A stretch of DNA of 64,000 nt from Asticcacaulis sp. UBA2476 (GTDB taxonomy: Bacteria > Pseudomonadota > Alphaproteobacteria > Caulobacterales > Caulobacteraceae), in NCBI GenBank assembly GCA_002342035.1, contig DDPE01000090.1, positions 232,263 to 296,262 on the forward strand. Reading direction: 5' to 3'. The position numbers and the translations under genes are program-made. The notes beneath the pieces are model-generated. The model was given only the letters and a program-made list of their open reading frames with translations. It made no database searches and was not told where the DNA came from. Position 1 is the stretch's first letter. Every line of letters starts with the position of its first letter. This document shows, one piece after another, positions 24,977-32,741 of this stretch.

Positions 24977-26080
24977 ATGAATTTAACGGTGTCTTCCGAT
25001 TTTGATGGCGGCAATATTGAGGCCGTGTCTGTCTCTGGCATGCAGGCTGACCTGCGTATCAGAAAAGACTCCCATGCGGGCTGGAGCCAGTGGTTCTACT
25101 TCCGCGTTGAGGGTGAAGCTGGTCAGCCGCTGACCCTGACCATCAAGGACGTTGCGGCCTGCTCATACCCGAACGGTTGGGATAATTACAGCGCCCGAGT
25201 CTCAGAAGATAGCGAGATTTGGCGCCAATGCGATACCCGCTATGAAAACGGCGATCTGATCATCAGCTATACTCCGTCGGCGTCCAGTGTATGGTTCGCC
25301 TATTTCGCGCCCTATGGCCTGAGCCAACATGATGAGCTTTTGCACCGTGCCGCGGGGGTGGGCGCCAAACTCGACATCATCGGTCATTCGACCGAGGGCC
25401 GACCCATTTCGCGTCTGCGGTTCGGCAGTGGACCTAAAAAAGTGTGGTTTTTGGGGCGACAGCACTCGGGTGAGACTATGGCAAGCTGGTGGATGGAAGG
25501 GGCGGTCGCACACCTGATGAAAACCGGCGACCCAGCGGTGGCAGAACTGTTGTCGAAAGCGGCCATCTATTTGGTGCCACTGGTTAATATCGACGGGGCA
25601 TTCCACGGCAATCTGCGCGCCAATGCGGCAGGCCTTGATCTGAACCGTCAATGGCACATTCCGCCCGACAATGCGCCCGAAGTCGCGGCTATCCTTAAGG
25701 CCATGGACGATACCGGCGTCGACTTCATGATGGATGTGCATGGTGACGAAGCCATTCCGCACGTTTTTATGGATGGCTGCGATATCGATGTGAAATCGAC
25801 CCCGGCCCAAAAGAAGGGTTGTCAGGACTATTACGCAGCCCTGCTCGAAGCCTCACCGGCGTTTCAGACCACCTATGGTTATCCGCCCAACTTTGGGGGT
25901 GATGATGCCCCGACCATCTGCGCGCGTGCCGTGCCCCGTCGCTATGGCTGTGTCGGCATGACGCTGGAGATGCCGTTCAAGGATAGCCTTGATGCGCCTG
26001 ATCCTGAACAGGGCTGGTCACCGCAGGCCAGCGCCGATCTGGGTGTGGCCTGTCTGAAGGCGTTGAATGAGGTGATTTAA
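24977..26080 (+). CDS. M14 zinc carboxypeptidase of the cytosolic carboxypeptidase (CCP/AGBL) type
   Basis: A 367-residue protein without signal peptide. Residues 1-115 form the N-terminal beta-sandwich typical of cytosolic carboxypeptidases (FDGGNIEAVSV, SQWFYFRVEG). Residues 116-367 are the M14 peptidase: zinc ligands His163 and Glu166 (RQHSGETMASWW), His255 (DVHGDEA), and a general-base-like Glu331 (MTLEMPF). Animal relatives remove glutamates from tubulin tails. Bacterial substrates are unknown, perhaps polyglutamyl or other C-terminal tails. It is complete and divergent from the LuxR solo. Confidence 0.9.
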   Translation: MNLTVSSDFDGGNIEAVSVSGMQADLRIRKDSHAGWSQWFYFRVEGEAGQPLTLTIKDVAACSYPNGWDNYSARVSEDSEIWRQCDTRYENGDLIISYTPSASSVWFAYFAPYGLSQHDELLHRAAGVGAKLDIIGHSTEGRPISRLRFGSGPKKVWFLGRQHSGETMASWWMEGAVAHLMKTGDPAVAELLSKAAIYLVPLVNIDGAFHGNLRANAAGLDLNRQWHIPPDNAPEVAAILKAMDDTGVDFMMDVHGDEAIPHVFMDGCDIDVKSTPAQKKGCQDYYAALLEASPAFQTTYGYPPNFGGDDAPTICARAVPRRYGCVGMTLEMPFKDSLDAPDPEQGWSPQASADLGVACLKALNEVI

Positions 26081-26090
26081 TCCCTGCCCC

Positions 26091-28100
26091 TTACGCCTTT
26101 TGGCGGCGGGCGGGCTGATCCTGTTCCATGTAGCGCAGGACCAGATCGCCGGACATCGGCTTTGAGAAGTACCAGCCCTGAATATAGTCGCCGCCCAGTT
26201 CGCTCAGTATTTCATACTGGGCTTCGGTCTCGACACCTTCCATGACGCAGGTCAGGCCCATGTCCTGACACAGCACGATCAGCGAACGCACGATCTTGAA
26301 GCTGGCCGGATTGGTGTCGATGTCCGAGATAAAGCTCTTGTCGACCTTGATCTTATCGAGCGGCAAACGGTGGACGTGGCTGAGAGAGGAATAGCCGGTG
26401 CCGAAATCATCTAGCGAAATCCCGCAGCCCAGCGCCTTGAGGGCATCAATCGCCCGGCGGGCCTGCGCGAAATCGCTGGTGATCGAGGTTTCGGTGATTT
26501 CAAAATCGATACGCTTAGGGTCAACCCCGCTCTGGTTGACGCAGGCGATGATCTGCACCACGCCTTCGGCCACGGAGATGTCCTGCGCCGACAGATTGAT
26601 CGAAATGCGCACATGATCTGGCCATGAGGCCGCGGCCTTAAGCGCCTTTTGGATGAGCACCTTCGTCATCGGCCGGATCAGGCCGGCACGCTCAGCAATG
26701 GGGATAAACCGGTCCGGGCCAATGGCCCCCAGAAACGGGCTTTGCCAGCGGGCCAGGGCCTCAAAGGCGGCGATACGGCCCGTGCGGGCATCGACGATCG
26801 GCTGATAGACCACGGACAATTCGCAATCGAGATCGGCAACCTGCAAGGCCTGCTCGACCACGCTGTGCTCATGGATCAGTTTCTCATGGGCCTGCGAGAA
26901 CAGCACGGTTTGACCGCGCAGATGGCGTTTGGCGTAGTAAAGTGCATAGTCTGCCCGCTCGAACAAACCATCGGGCGTATTGGCCGAATCGGGGAAGGTG
27001 GCAAAGCCGATACAGGCCGAAATCTGGGCGTGGGAGGCGCCAATGTCATAGGGCAGGCGCACGATGTCGCCCAGTTTTTGCCCAAGAGCCATCAGGTCTG
27101 CGTCGCTGGGATTGCCGGTAACGACCAGCCCAAACTCATCACCACCCAGCCGGGACAGGATGACGTTTGAGCCGCACAGGCTTTGCAAACGGCGTCCGGC
27201 TTCGATCAGAACCCGATCGCCGGTCGCGTGGCCATAGGTGTCATTGACCGGCTTAAACCCGTCCAGATCGACAATGCCAATGGCAAAGCGGTCACCACTT
27301 TTGTGGCAGATTTCAAACGTCAGGTTAAGTGCGGCAAAGAAACGCCGACGGTTCGGCAGGTCAGTCAGGCTGTCGAGATTGGCGATGCGAAAATTATCGT
27401 CGCTCAGGCGTTCGGTCTCTTCCTGCTTGACGGTCAGATCCTTGCGCGACTGCACCAGATTGGCAAAATCGCGGTAATAGACCATCAGAATAAAGATCAT
27501 GGCAATCGACACCAGCGCCAGATTGACCGCCACCGCCCGTAAGGCCGCGTGGCCTTCAAACATAAAAAAGATGATGAACGGCGTGTTGACGATCAGGGTC
27601 ACGAGAAGTGCGGCGGAGCGTACATGCATCAGGCAGAAAATGCAGCCAATGACCGTCAGGGCCATGAAAAATGCAATAAGCCCCTGGGCATAGGGATCGC
27701 CGTAGGGGTAAAGCGCCAGACTCCAGGCTGTAAACCCGATCGCCAGTCCGACGGCCAGTTTATGGGTCAGGCGCAGTTGTTTTAAGATCTGCGCATCGTC
27801 ATATTGCGCGTGCCGCCGCTGCCACCACACCCTGAGACGCACGGCACACAGGATGCCAAACGTGACGGGTATATAAACGGCCAGCCATATCGGGGCTTCG
27901 CCGTAATAGGTGTATGAGACCGTCAGCGCATTGGTGGTCAGGATAAAATAGAGAATGGGGGCCTGTTTGGTGAAGGCCTCAAACTGCGCGCGTACCAGCG
28001 CCGGGTTATCCGACTGAACGCGGAACAGATTTATCAAACGCATTAAGGGCGACGGGGACAAGGGCTCAACCTGCGGACGGCGGACAAAACGTCCGTTCAC
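26091..28100 (-). CDS. Membrane-bound GGDEF-EAL protein (c-di-GMP synthesis/breakdown)
   Basis: A 669-residue protein. About six membrane helices (55-210) are followed by a short linker, a GGDEF domain (240-400; active-site LGGDEF intact) and an EAL domain (420-660; FEALARW, NLSAQDI, EITETSI, DDFGTGYSSL, KVDKSFI). Both catalytic signatures look intact, so it could make and degrade cyclic di-GMP at the inner membrane. No known sensor motif is obvious in the membrane part. The start is a GTG at 28100 with weak Shine-Dalgarno; ATG 28043 is the alternative. Confidence 0.9.
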   Translation of the reverse strand: MNGRFVRRPQVEPLSPSPLMRLINLFRVQSDNPALVRAQFEAFTKQAPILYFILTTNALTVSYTYYGEAPIWLAVYIPVTFGILCAVRLRVWWQRRHAQYDDAQILKQLRLTHKLAVGLAIGFTAWSLALYPYGDPYAQGLIAFFMALTVIGCIFCLMHVRSAALLVTLIVNTPFIIFFMFEGHAALRAVAVNLALVSIAMIFILMVYYRDFANLVQSRKDLTVKQEETERLSDDNFRIANLDSLTDLPNRRRFFAALNLTFEICHKSGDRFAIGIVDLDGFKPVNDTYGHATGDRVLIEAGRRLQSLCGSNVILSRLGGDEFGLVVTGNPSDADLMALGQKLGDIVRLPYDIGASHAQISACIGFATFPDSANTPDGLFERADYALYYAKRHLRGQTVLFSQAHEKLIHEHSVVEQALQVADLDCELSVVYQPIVDARTGRIAAFEALARWQSPFLGAIGPDRFIPIAERAGLIRPMTKVLIQKALKAAASWPDHVRISINLSAQDISVAEGVVQIIACVNQSGVDPKRIDFEITETSITSDFAQARRAIDALKALGCGISLDDFGTGYSSLSHVHRLPLDKIKVDKSFISDIDTNPASFKIVRSLIVLCQDMGLTCVMEGVETEAQYEILSELGGDYIQGWYFSKPMSGDLVLRYMEQDQPARRQKA

Positions 28101-28187
28101 GAATTCTTCGATTGAGGGAATTCTAGCAGGCTTAGATAAATAAACCTTTACAAAGGTGGTCGGTATTTTTAAGACCTGCCTTGGTGT

Positions 28188-28433
28188 TTAACCGCCTGAA
28201 AAAACTGAGAAAAATGCCACTTCGTCGGTGTCATTCAAGGCGATGTCATCGCGCGCCTTTGTCTGGTTGACGCTCATATGAATATCGGAAGGTTTCAGGG
28301 CCTGAGCCGCCATGAGGTCTGAAAATACCGTATCGCGCAGCCGGTGGAGTGTCAGGCCCGTCTCAAGCGGCACGGTGATTTCACGCTGACCGATCAGGTC
28401 GGATATTTTTCCGAAAAATAAAATGCGGATCAT
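28188..28433 (-). CDS. moaD: Molybdopterin synthase sulfur carrier subunit
   Basis: An 81-residue ubiquitin-like protein beginning MIRILFFGKISDLIGQREI and ending FFSVFSGG. The C-terminal Gly-Gly is adenylated and thiocarboxylated to carry sulfur to molybdopterin. AGGAAA lies eight bases before ATG 28433; the longer frame to 28463 lacks such a site. It is divergent from moaA, and its partner subunit MoaE is not in the window. Confidence 0.92.
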   Translation of the reverse strand: MIRILFFGKISDLIGQREITVPLETGLTLHRLRDTVFSDLMAAQALKPSDIHMSVNQTKARDDIALNDTDEVAFFSVFSGG

Positions 28434-28550
28434 GTGGTTTCCTAATGATGGCCCTGTAACCATATAGTCAGATAAGACGAATTTACAGTCACATTCGCGC
28501 GGTTTTTCTGTTCATCTTCAGGCTTTTGATGTAGCCTGACTAATAGGTTT

Positions 28551-29579
28551 ATGATGACGTTTTTGCCCGAAAATACACCGCCAACGCCCCGCGCCGATGT
28601 TCATGGCCGCCGCATTTCCTATGTACGGATTTCGGTGACGGATCGCTGCGACTTGCGCTGCACGTACTGCATGAGCGAGCGTCAGACCTTTTTGCCCAAA
28701 TCGGCGCTGTTGTCCTATGAGGAACTGGAGCGCCTCAGCCTGTTTCTGATGGATCAGGGGGTTAAGACCTTGCGCATTACCGGCGGTGAACCGCTGGTGC
28801 GCAAAGGCATATTGGACTTTCTGAAACGGATCGGCGCACATGTCAAAACCGGCCGCCTTGAGGAACTAACGCTGACCACCAATGGTACCCTTTTGAAAGA
28901 CGCCGTGCCCGATCTGGTGGCGGCGAATATCAAACGCATCAATGTGTCGATGGACAGCCTGAAGCCCGATGTGTTCCGGCGCATTACGCGCGGCGGCGAT
29001 ATTGCCAAGGTGATCGAAGGGATTGAGGCGGCGCAAGGCTCAGGCATTAAAATCAAGCTGAATGTGGTTGTGCTGGCGCGTGATAACCGTGCGGGAATTT
29101 CGGATATCATCACCTGGGCGCATGGCCGCGGGATAGATGTGTCGCTGATTGAGACCATGCCGCTGGGCGACGATATTGCGGGCCGTGAGGATCAGTTTGT
29201 ATCGTTGCGCGATGTCGTACGCGACCTGTCGTCGTTCTGGAGCCTTGAGCCGCTGACGGAAAAAACCGCCGGGCCCGCGCGCTATTACCGTGTGGCGGAA
29301 ACCGGCGGTAAGCTGGGGCTGATCACGCCGCTTAGTCACAATTTCTGCGACGACTGCAACCGGGTGCGGGTGACCGCAACGGGTAAGCTTTACATGTGTC
29401 TGGGGCAGGACGACCACGTCGATCTGGCCGCCGCGTTGCGGGCTGATCCGACCGATGCTGGTCTTGATGCCGCCTATACCGAGGCCCTAAGTCACAAACC
29501 CCGCCGCCATGAATTCCTGATTGAATCAGGTACAGTGCGCGGCGTAGGCAACCGTACCATGTCCGTCACCGGAGGATAG
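28551..29579 (+). CDS. moaA: GTP 3',8-cyclase (molybdenum cofactor biosynthesis, radical SAM)
   Basis: A 342-residue radical SAM enzyme converting GTP to 3',8-cyclo-GTP, the first step of molybdenum cofactor synthesis. The SAM-binding cluster is C33-x3-C37-x2-C40 (CDLRCTYC), the second cluster cysteines lie in NFCDDCNRVR and KLYMCLG, and the protein ends in the conserved Gly-Gly. ATGATG allows two starts. It begins the operon moaA-moaB-moeA next to nitrate-reductase genes that need the cofactor. MoaC is not in the window. Confidence 0.96.
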   Translation: MMTFLPENTPPTPRADVHGRRISYVRISVTDRCDLRCTYCMSERQTFLPKSALLSYEELERLSLFLMDQGVKTLRITGGEPLVRKGILDFLKRIGAHVKTGRLEELTLTTNGTLLKDAVPDLVAANIKRINVSMDSLKPDVFRRITRGGDIAKVIEGIEAAQGSGIKIKLNVVVLARDNRAGISDIITWAHGRGIDVSLIETMPLGDDIAGREDQFVSLRDVVRDLSSFWSLEPLTEKTAGPARYYRVAETGGKLGLITPLSHNFCDDCNRVRVTATGKLYMCLGQDDHVDLAAALRADPTDAGLDAAYTEALSHKPRRHEFLIESGTVRGVGNRTMSVTGG

Positions 29580-29582
29580 ATT

Positions 29583-30152
29583 TTGCTGCCCCTTACCGAC
29601 ACTGACCGCACCTATATCGGCGCGGGTCGTATCCACGAAGACCGCCCGTTCAAGTCCGTTAATATCGCCATACTCACCGTATCCGACACGCGCACGGCGG
29701 AAAACGACACCTCCGGCGATGTGCTGGCGCGGCGGATTACGGACGCCGGTCATCATCTGGCGGCGCGCAATATTGTGCGCGATGATGTTGAGCACATCTG
29801 CGGCGCGATCCGCACCTGGATTGCCTCCGGTGAGGTCGATGTGATCATAACCACCGGCGGCACCGGTATCACCGGCCGCGACGTCACCCCCGAAGCCGTT
29901 GAGCCGATGTTTGATAAGCGCATCGAAGGGTTCTCGACCATCTTCCACATGGTCAGTTTTCAGACGGTTGGCCTGTCGACCCTGCAATCGCGGGCCTTGG
30001 CGGGGTTGATCGACGGGGTGTTTGTGTTTTGTCTGCCGGGCTCAAACGGGGCGTGCAAGGATGGCTGGGATAAGGTCATCCGTTGGCAACTGGATAGCCG
30101 TCATGGACCGTGCAACATGGTCGAACTGATGCCCAGATTAAAAGAGAAATAG
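29583..30152 (+). CDS. moaB: Molybdenum cofactor adenylyltransferase-like protein MoaB/MogA
   Basis: A 189-residue MoaB/MogA-family protein that adenylates molybdopterin before metal insertion. Motifs: NIAILTVSDTRTAENDTSGD, VDVIITTGGTGITGRDVTPEA, FCLPGSNGACKDGWD. The start is a TTG at 29583; GGAGGA, located in the last codons of moaA, is correctly spaced for it. Three bases separate it from moaA and one base from moeA, so the operon is tight. Confidence 0.93.
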   Translation: MLPLTDTDRTYIGAGRIHEDRPFKSVNIAILTVSDTRTAENDTSGDVLARRITDAGHHLAARNIVRDDVEHICGAIRTWIASGEVDVIITTGGTGITGRDVTPEAVEPMFDKRIEGFSTIFHMVSFQTVGLSTLQSRALAGLIDGVFVFCLPGSNGACKDGWDKVIRWQLDSRHGPCNMVELMPRLKEK

Positions 30153-30153
30153 A

Positions 30154-31398
30154 ATGGCCGCGCTCAAAGGCATAACCGTTGATCAGGCCACTGACTTTAT
30201 GCGTATGGTGGCGCCGAAACCGCGCACCCAGAAGGTGAAGCTGGAAAAAGCGCGCGGGCGAGTGCTGGCCGAAGACGTGCTGGCCACCCGCGATCAGCCA
30301 CCGTTCAACGCCTCGGCCATGGATGGCTATGCGGTGGTGGATTTAATCACCGACGAGGCCCTGCAAAATGAGCCGCTGACAGTGGTTGGTGAAAGTCTGG
30401 CCGGGCGGCGCTTCAAAGGCGATCTGATTGCCGGTGAGGCGGTGCGCATCTTTACCGGCGCCCCCGTGCCGGAAGGTGCAAACGCTGTCATCATTCAGGA
30501 AAATGTTGACCGGCAATCTAGTGATCTTTCGGGTGACCTGATTTTTGTGCAGCCCGATGGCTGGGCCTCGAAAAGCGATAATATCCGTCTGCGCGGTGGC
30601 GATTTCAAGGTGGGTGATGTCTTGCTAGAGGCCGGACAAATCCTTGATCCATGGGCGCTGTCGCTGGTGGCGGCGGCGGGCTACGATAAGGTTGTTGTGC
30701 GCAAAAAGCCGGTGGTGGCCATCCTATCCAATGGCGATGAACTGGTGCGGGTAGGTGACAAACCGAAATCCGATCAGATTTTTGAATCCGGCTCCCACGC
30801 CCTGATCGCGCTGATCGAACAGTGGGGTGGTAAGGCGAAATTTATCGGGGCGGCGGGCGATAGCGTTAAGGCGATCCATAAGGCGGTAAAAAACGTGAAA
30901 GCCGATCTGATTGTCACCATCGGCGGGGCCAGCCTCGGGGACTATGATCTAGTGAAACCCGCGCTGGAGCAACTGGGCCTTCAAGTCGATTTCACCAGCA
31001 TCAATATCAAGCCCGGTAAACCGACATGGTTGGGAAATCTGGAAGACGGCACCCGCGTTTTGGGCCTACCCGGCAATCCGGCCTCGGCGATGGTGTGCGC
31101 GCAGTTGTTCTTGCGGCCCTATATCGAGGCGGCTTTGGGCCGGTATGAGCCGCGGCCTATGCTTAATGCCAAACTGACCGCTGCACTGCCCGCCAATGGC
31201 CCGCGGGAGGGTTGGCTCAGAGCCGTGATGACCCATGATGACAAGGGCCAGCTTAGGGTCACGGCCCTGCGTGATCAGGACTCGTCACTGGTGACGGTAT
31301 TTGCCAAATCCAATGCCCTGCTGCGCCGCCCTTCCGACGCCCCGGCCGTGAAGACCGGCGATCTGGTGTCGGTTTTGCCGTTAGAGCGTTTGCTGTAA
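30154..31398 (+). CDS. moeA: Molybdopterin molybdenumtransferase
   Basis: A 414-residue MoeA that inserts molybdate into adenylated molybdopterin. Motifs: ARGRVLAEDVLATRDQPPFN, SAMDGYAV, RIFTGAPVPEGANAVIIQE, AILSNGDELV, GGASLGDYDLVKPAL, INIKPGKPTWLG and GLPGNPASAMV. It is the last gene of the plus-strand operon, and its 3' end overlaps mobA tail to tail by 18 bases. Confidence 0.95.
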   Translation: MAALKGITVDQATDFMRMVAPKPRTQKVKLEKARGRVLAEDVLATRDQPPFNASAMDGYAVVDLITDEALQNEPLTVVGESLAGRRFKGDLIAGEAVRIFTGAPVPEGANAVIIQENVDRQSSDLSGDLIFVQPDGWASKSDNIRLRGGDFKVGDVLLEAGQILDPWALSLVAAAGYDKVVVRKKPVVAILSNGDELVRVGDKPKSDQIFESGSHALIALIEQWGGKAKFIGAAGDSVKAIHKAVKNVKADLIVTIGGASLGDYDLVKPALEQLGLQVDFTSINIKPGKPTWLGNLEDGTRVLGLPGNPASAMVCAQLFLRPYIEAALGRYEPRPMLNAKLTAALPANGPREGWLRAVMTHDDKGQLRVTALRDQDSSLVTVFAKSNALLRRPSDAPAVKTGDLVSVLPLERLL

Positions 31399-31974
31399 AC
31401 CCAGATCGGCCAGACGGTTGATATTGGTATAGGCGCGCTCATCGGTGGGGGTGAGGGTGCTGATTTTTTGCGTGCTCAAAAACCGCAAAACACCCAAACC
31501 ACCATCAGCCTGACGCAAGGCCAGATCAAGGGCCGCAAACACTGACGGTTGCCACAGGGCGCATAGGGGATGATCGCGCTGGCCTTTAATGTAGATAATA
31601 TCCGCGCCCGACACCATCTGGGCGGTGACCAGCGATTTGACCATTGTGCCCGGAATATGCGGCATGTCGCACGGCAGGCTGATCAGGGACTTTGCTTTGA
31701 GCCGGATCGCGGCCTTCAACCCCGTATGGATGCCGCTTAAGGGCCCCAGATTGGCGATAGCCGGATCGTCATAGATCAGCGGCGTTTTCAGGGACCGCAA
31801 TTGCGTGGCCACCGCCGATATCGGCTCACCGGCATTGATGAGAAGCTGCGACACTTGCGGGGTCAGGGCGGCTATGGCATGGCTGATCAGAGGCGCGTGA
31901 TCATAGATGGCAAACGGCTTATTGCCGCCCATCCGCTGGCCCTGTCCCCCCGCCAGGATCACGCCCACAATCAT
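31381..31974 (-). CDS. mobA: Molybdenum cofactor guanylyltransferase
   Basis: A 197-residue enzyme attaching GMP to molybdopterin to make the bis-MGD form used by NasA. The nucleotide-binding signature VILAGGQGQRMGGNKPF is at 5-21, followed by LISLPCDMPHIP. ATG 31974 overlaps the cobA stop by three to four bases (GCATGA); a start at 31995 would lie inside cobA. It ends the nirB-nirD-nasA-cobA-mobA operon, so the cofactor-finishing enzyme is made with its client. Confidence 0.93.
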   Translation of the reverse strand: MIVGVILAGGQGQRMGGNKPFAIYDHAPLISHAIAALTPQVSQLLINAGEPISAVATQLRSLKTPLIYDDPAIANLGPLSGIHTGLKAAIRLKAKSLISLPCDMPHIPGTMVKSLVTAQMVSGADIIYIKGQRDHPLCALWQPSVFAALDLALRQADGGLGVLRFLSTQKISTLTPTDERAYTNINRLADLGLQQTL

Positions 31975-32741
31975 GCTGTCTGTACCTGTGGCCATGCCGT
32001 TATTGTAGCCGCCGCGGTCAGCCGTGCAAAGCGAAAAGCCTCGCCGACCCCGATTAGAACGGGCCCGTCATAGGCTGCCTCAGCAACGCGAATGAACAGT
32101 TCGTTCAAACGTCCCTTGATAGCGCGGGCGTGGGCGCGACCGGCATTTTCGACAATGATGATCGGTGTGTCGCCGCTTCGGCCCGCCAAGATTAAACGTG
32201 CCTCGATATGCGCCGCATTGTGCGACGACATGTAAAACACCAGCGAGGTTTGCGGATCGCATACGGCGGTTTCCTTGAGGTCGATCGAGCCATCCTTGGT
32301 GCGGCCGGTCAGAAAGGTTACTGAGCGGGCCTCACCGCGATGGGTGAGCGGGAAGGAAAACTGGGCTGCGGCGGCTGAGGCTGCTGTCACACCGGGCAGG
32401 GTTTTGTGCGCAATATTATGGGCCTCAAGGTAATCGCGTTCCTCTTCGACGCGGCCAAATACTGACGGATCGCCGCCCTTGAGGCGCACCACATGCAGGC
32501 CCTTTTTCGCCAGACGCACCATCAGGGCGTTGGTTTTGTCTTGCGGCACCGACAGACGATCGCCACGTTTTCCGACGCAGATCTTGACGCATTTGGCGGG
32601 GGCAAGGGCAATGATATCTTCGCTGACGAGGGCATCATATAGCACCGCCTGCGCCGATTGCAGAGCTTTCAGCGCCCCCAGCGTCAGGTGATCGGCATCG
32701 CCGGGGCCCGCGCCGACTAAGAATACAAAACTATCAGGCAT
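31971..32741 (-). CDS. cobA: Uroporphyrinogen-III C-methyltransferase (SUMT)
   Basis: A 256-residue SAM-dependent enzyme methylating uroporphyrinogen III to precorrin-2, the branch to sirohaem. Motifs: VFLVGAGPGDADHLTLGALK, YDALVSEDI, VRLKGGDPSVFGRVEEE, LPGVTAASAAAAQ and SLVFYMSSHN. It overlaps the end of nasA by eight bases. NirB needs sirohaem, which explains its place in the operon. The oxidase/ferrochelatase step (CysG N-terminal part) is not fused. Confidence 0.94.
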   Translation of the reverse strand: MPDSFVFLVGAGPGDADHLTLGALKALQSAQAVLYDALVSEDIIALAPAKCVKICVGKRGDRLSVPQDKTNALMVRLAKKGLHVVRLKGGDPSVFGRVEEERDYLEAHNIAHKTLPGVTAASAAAAQFSFPLTHRGEARSVTFLTGRTKDGSIDLKETAVCDPQTSLVFYMSSHNAAHIEARLILAGRSGDTPIIIVENAGRAHARAIKGRLNELFIRVAEAAYDGPVLIGVGEAFRFARLTAAATITAWPQVQTA

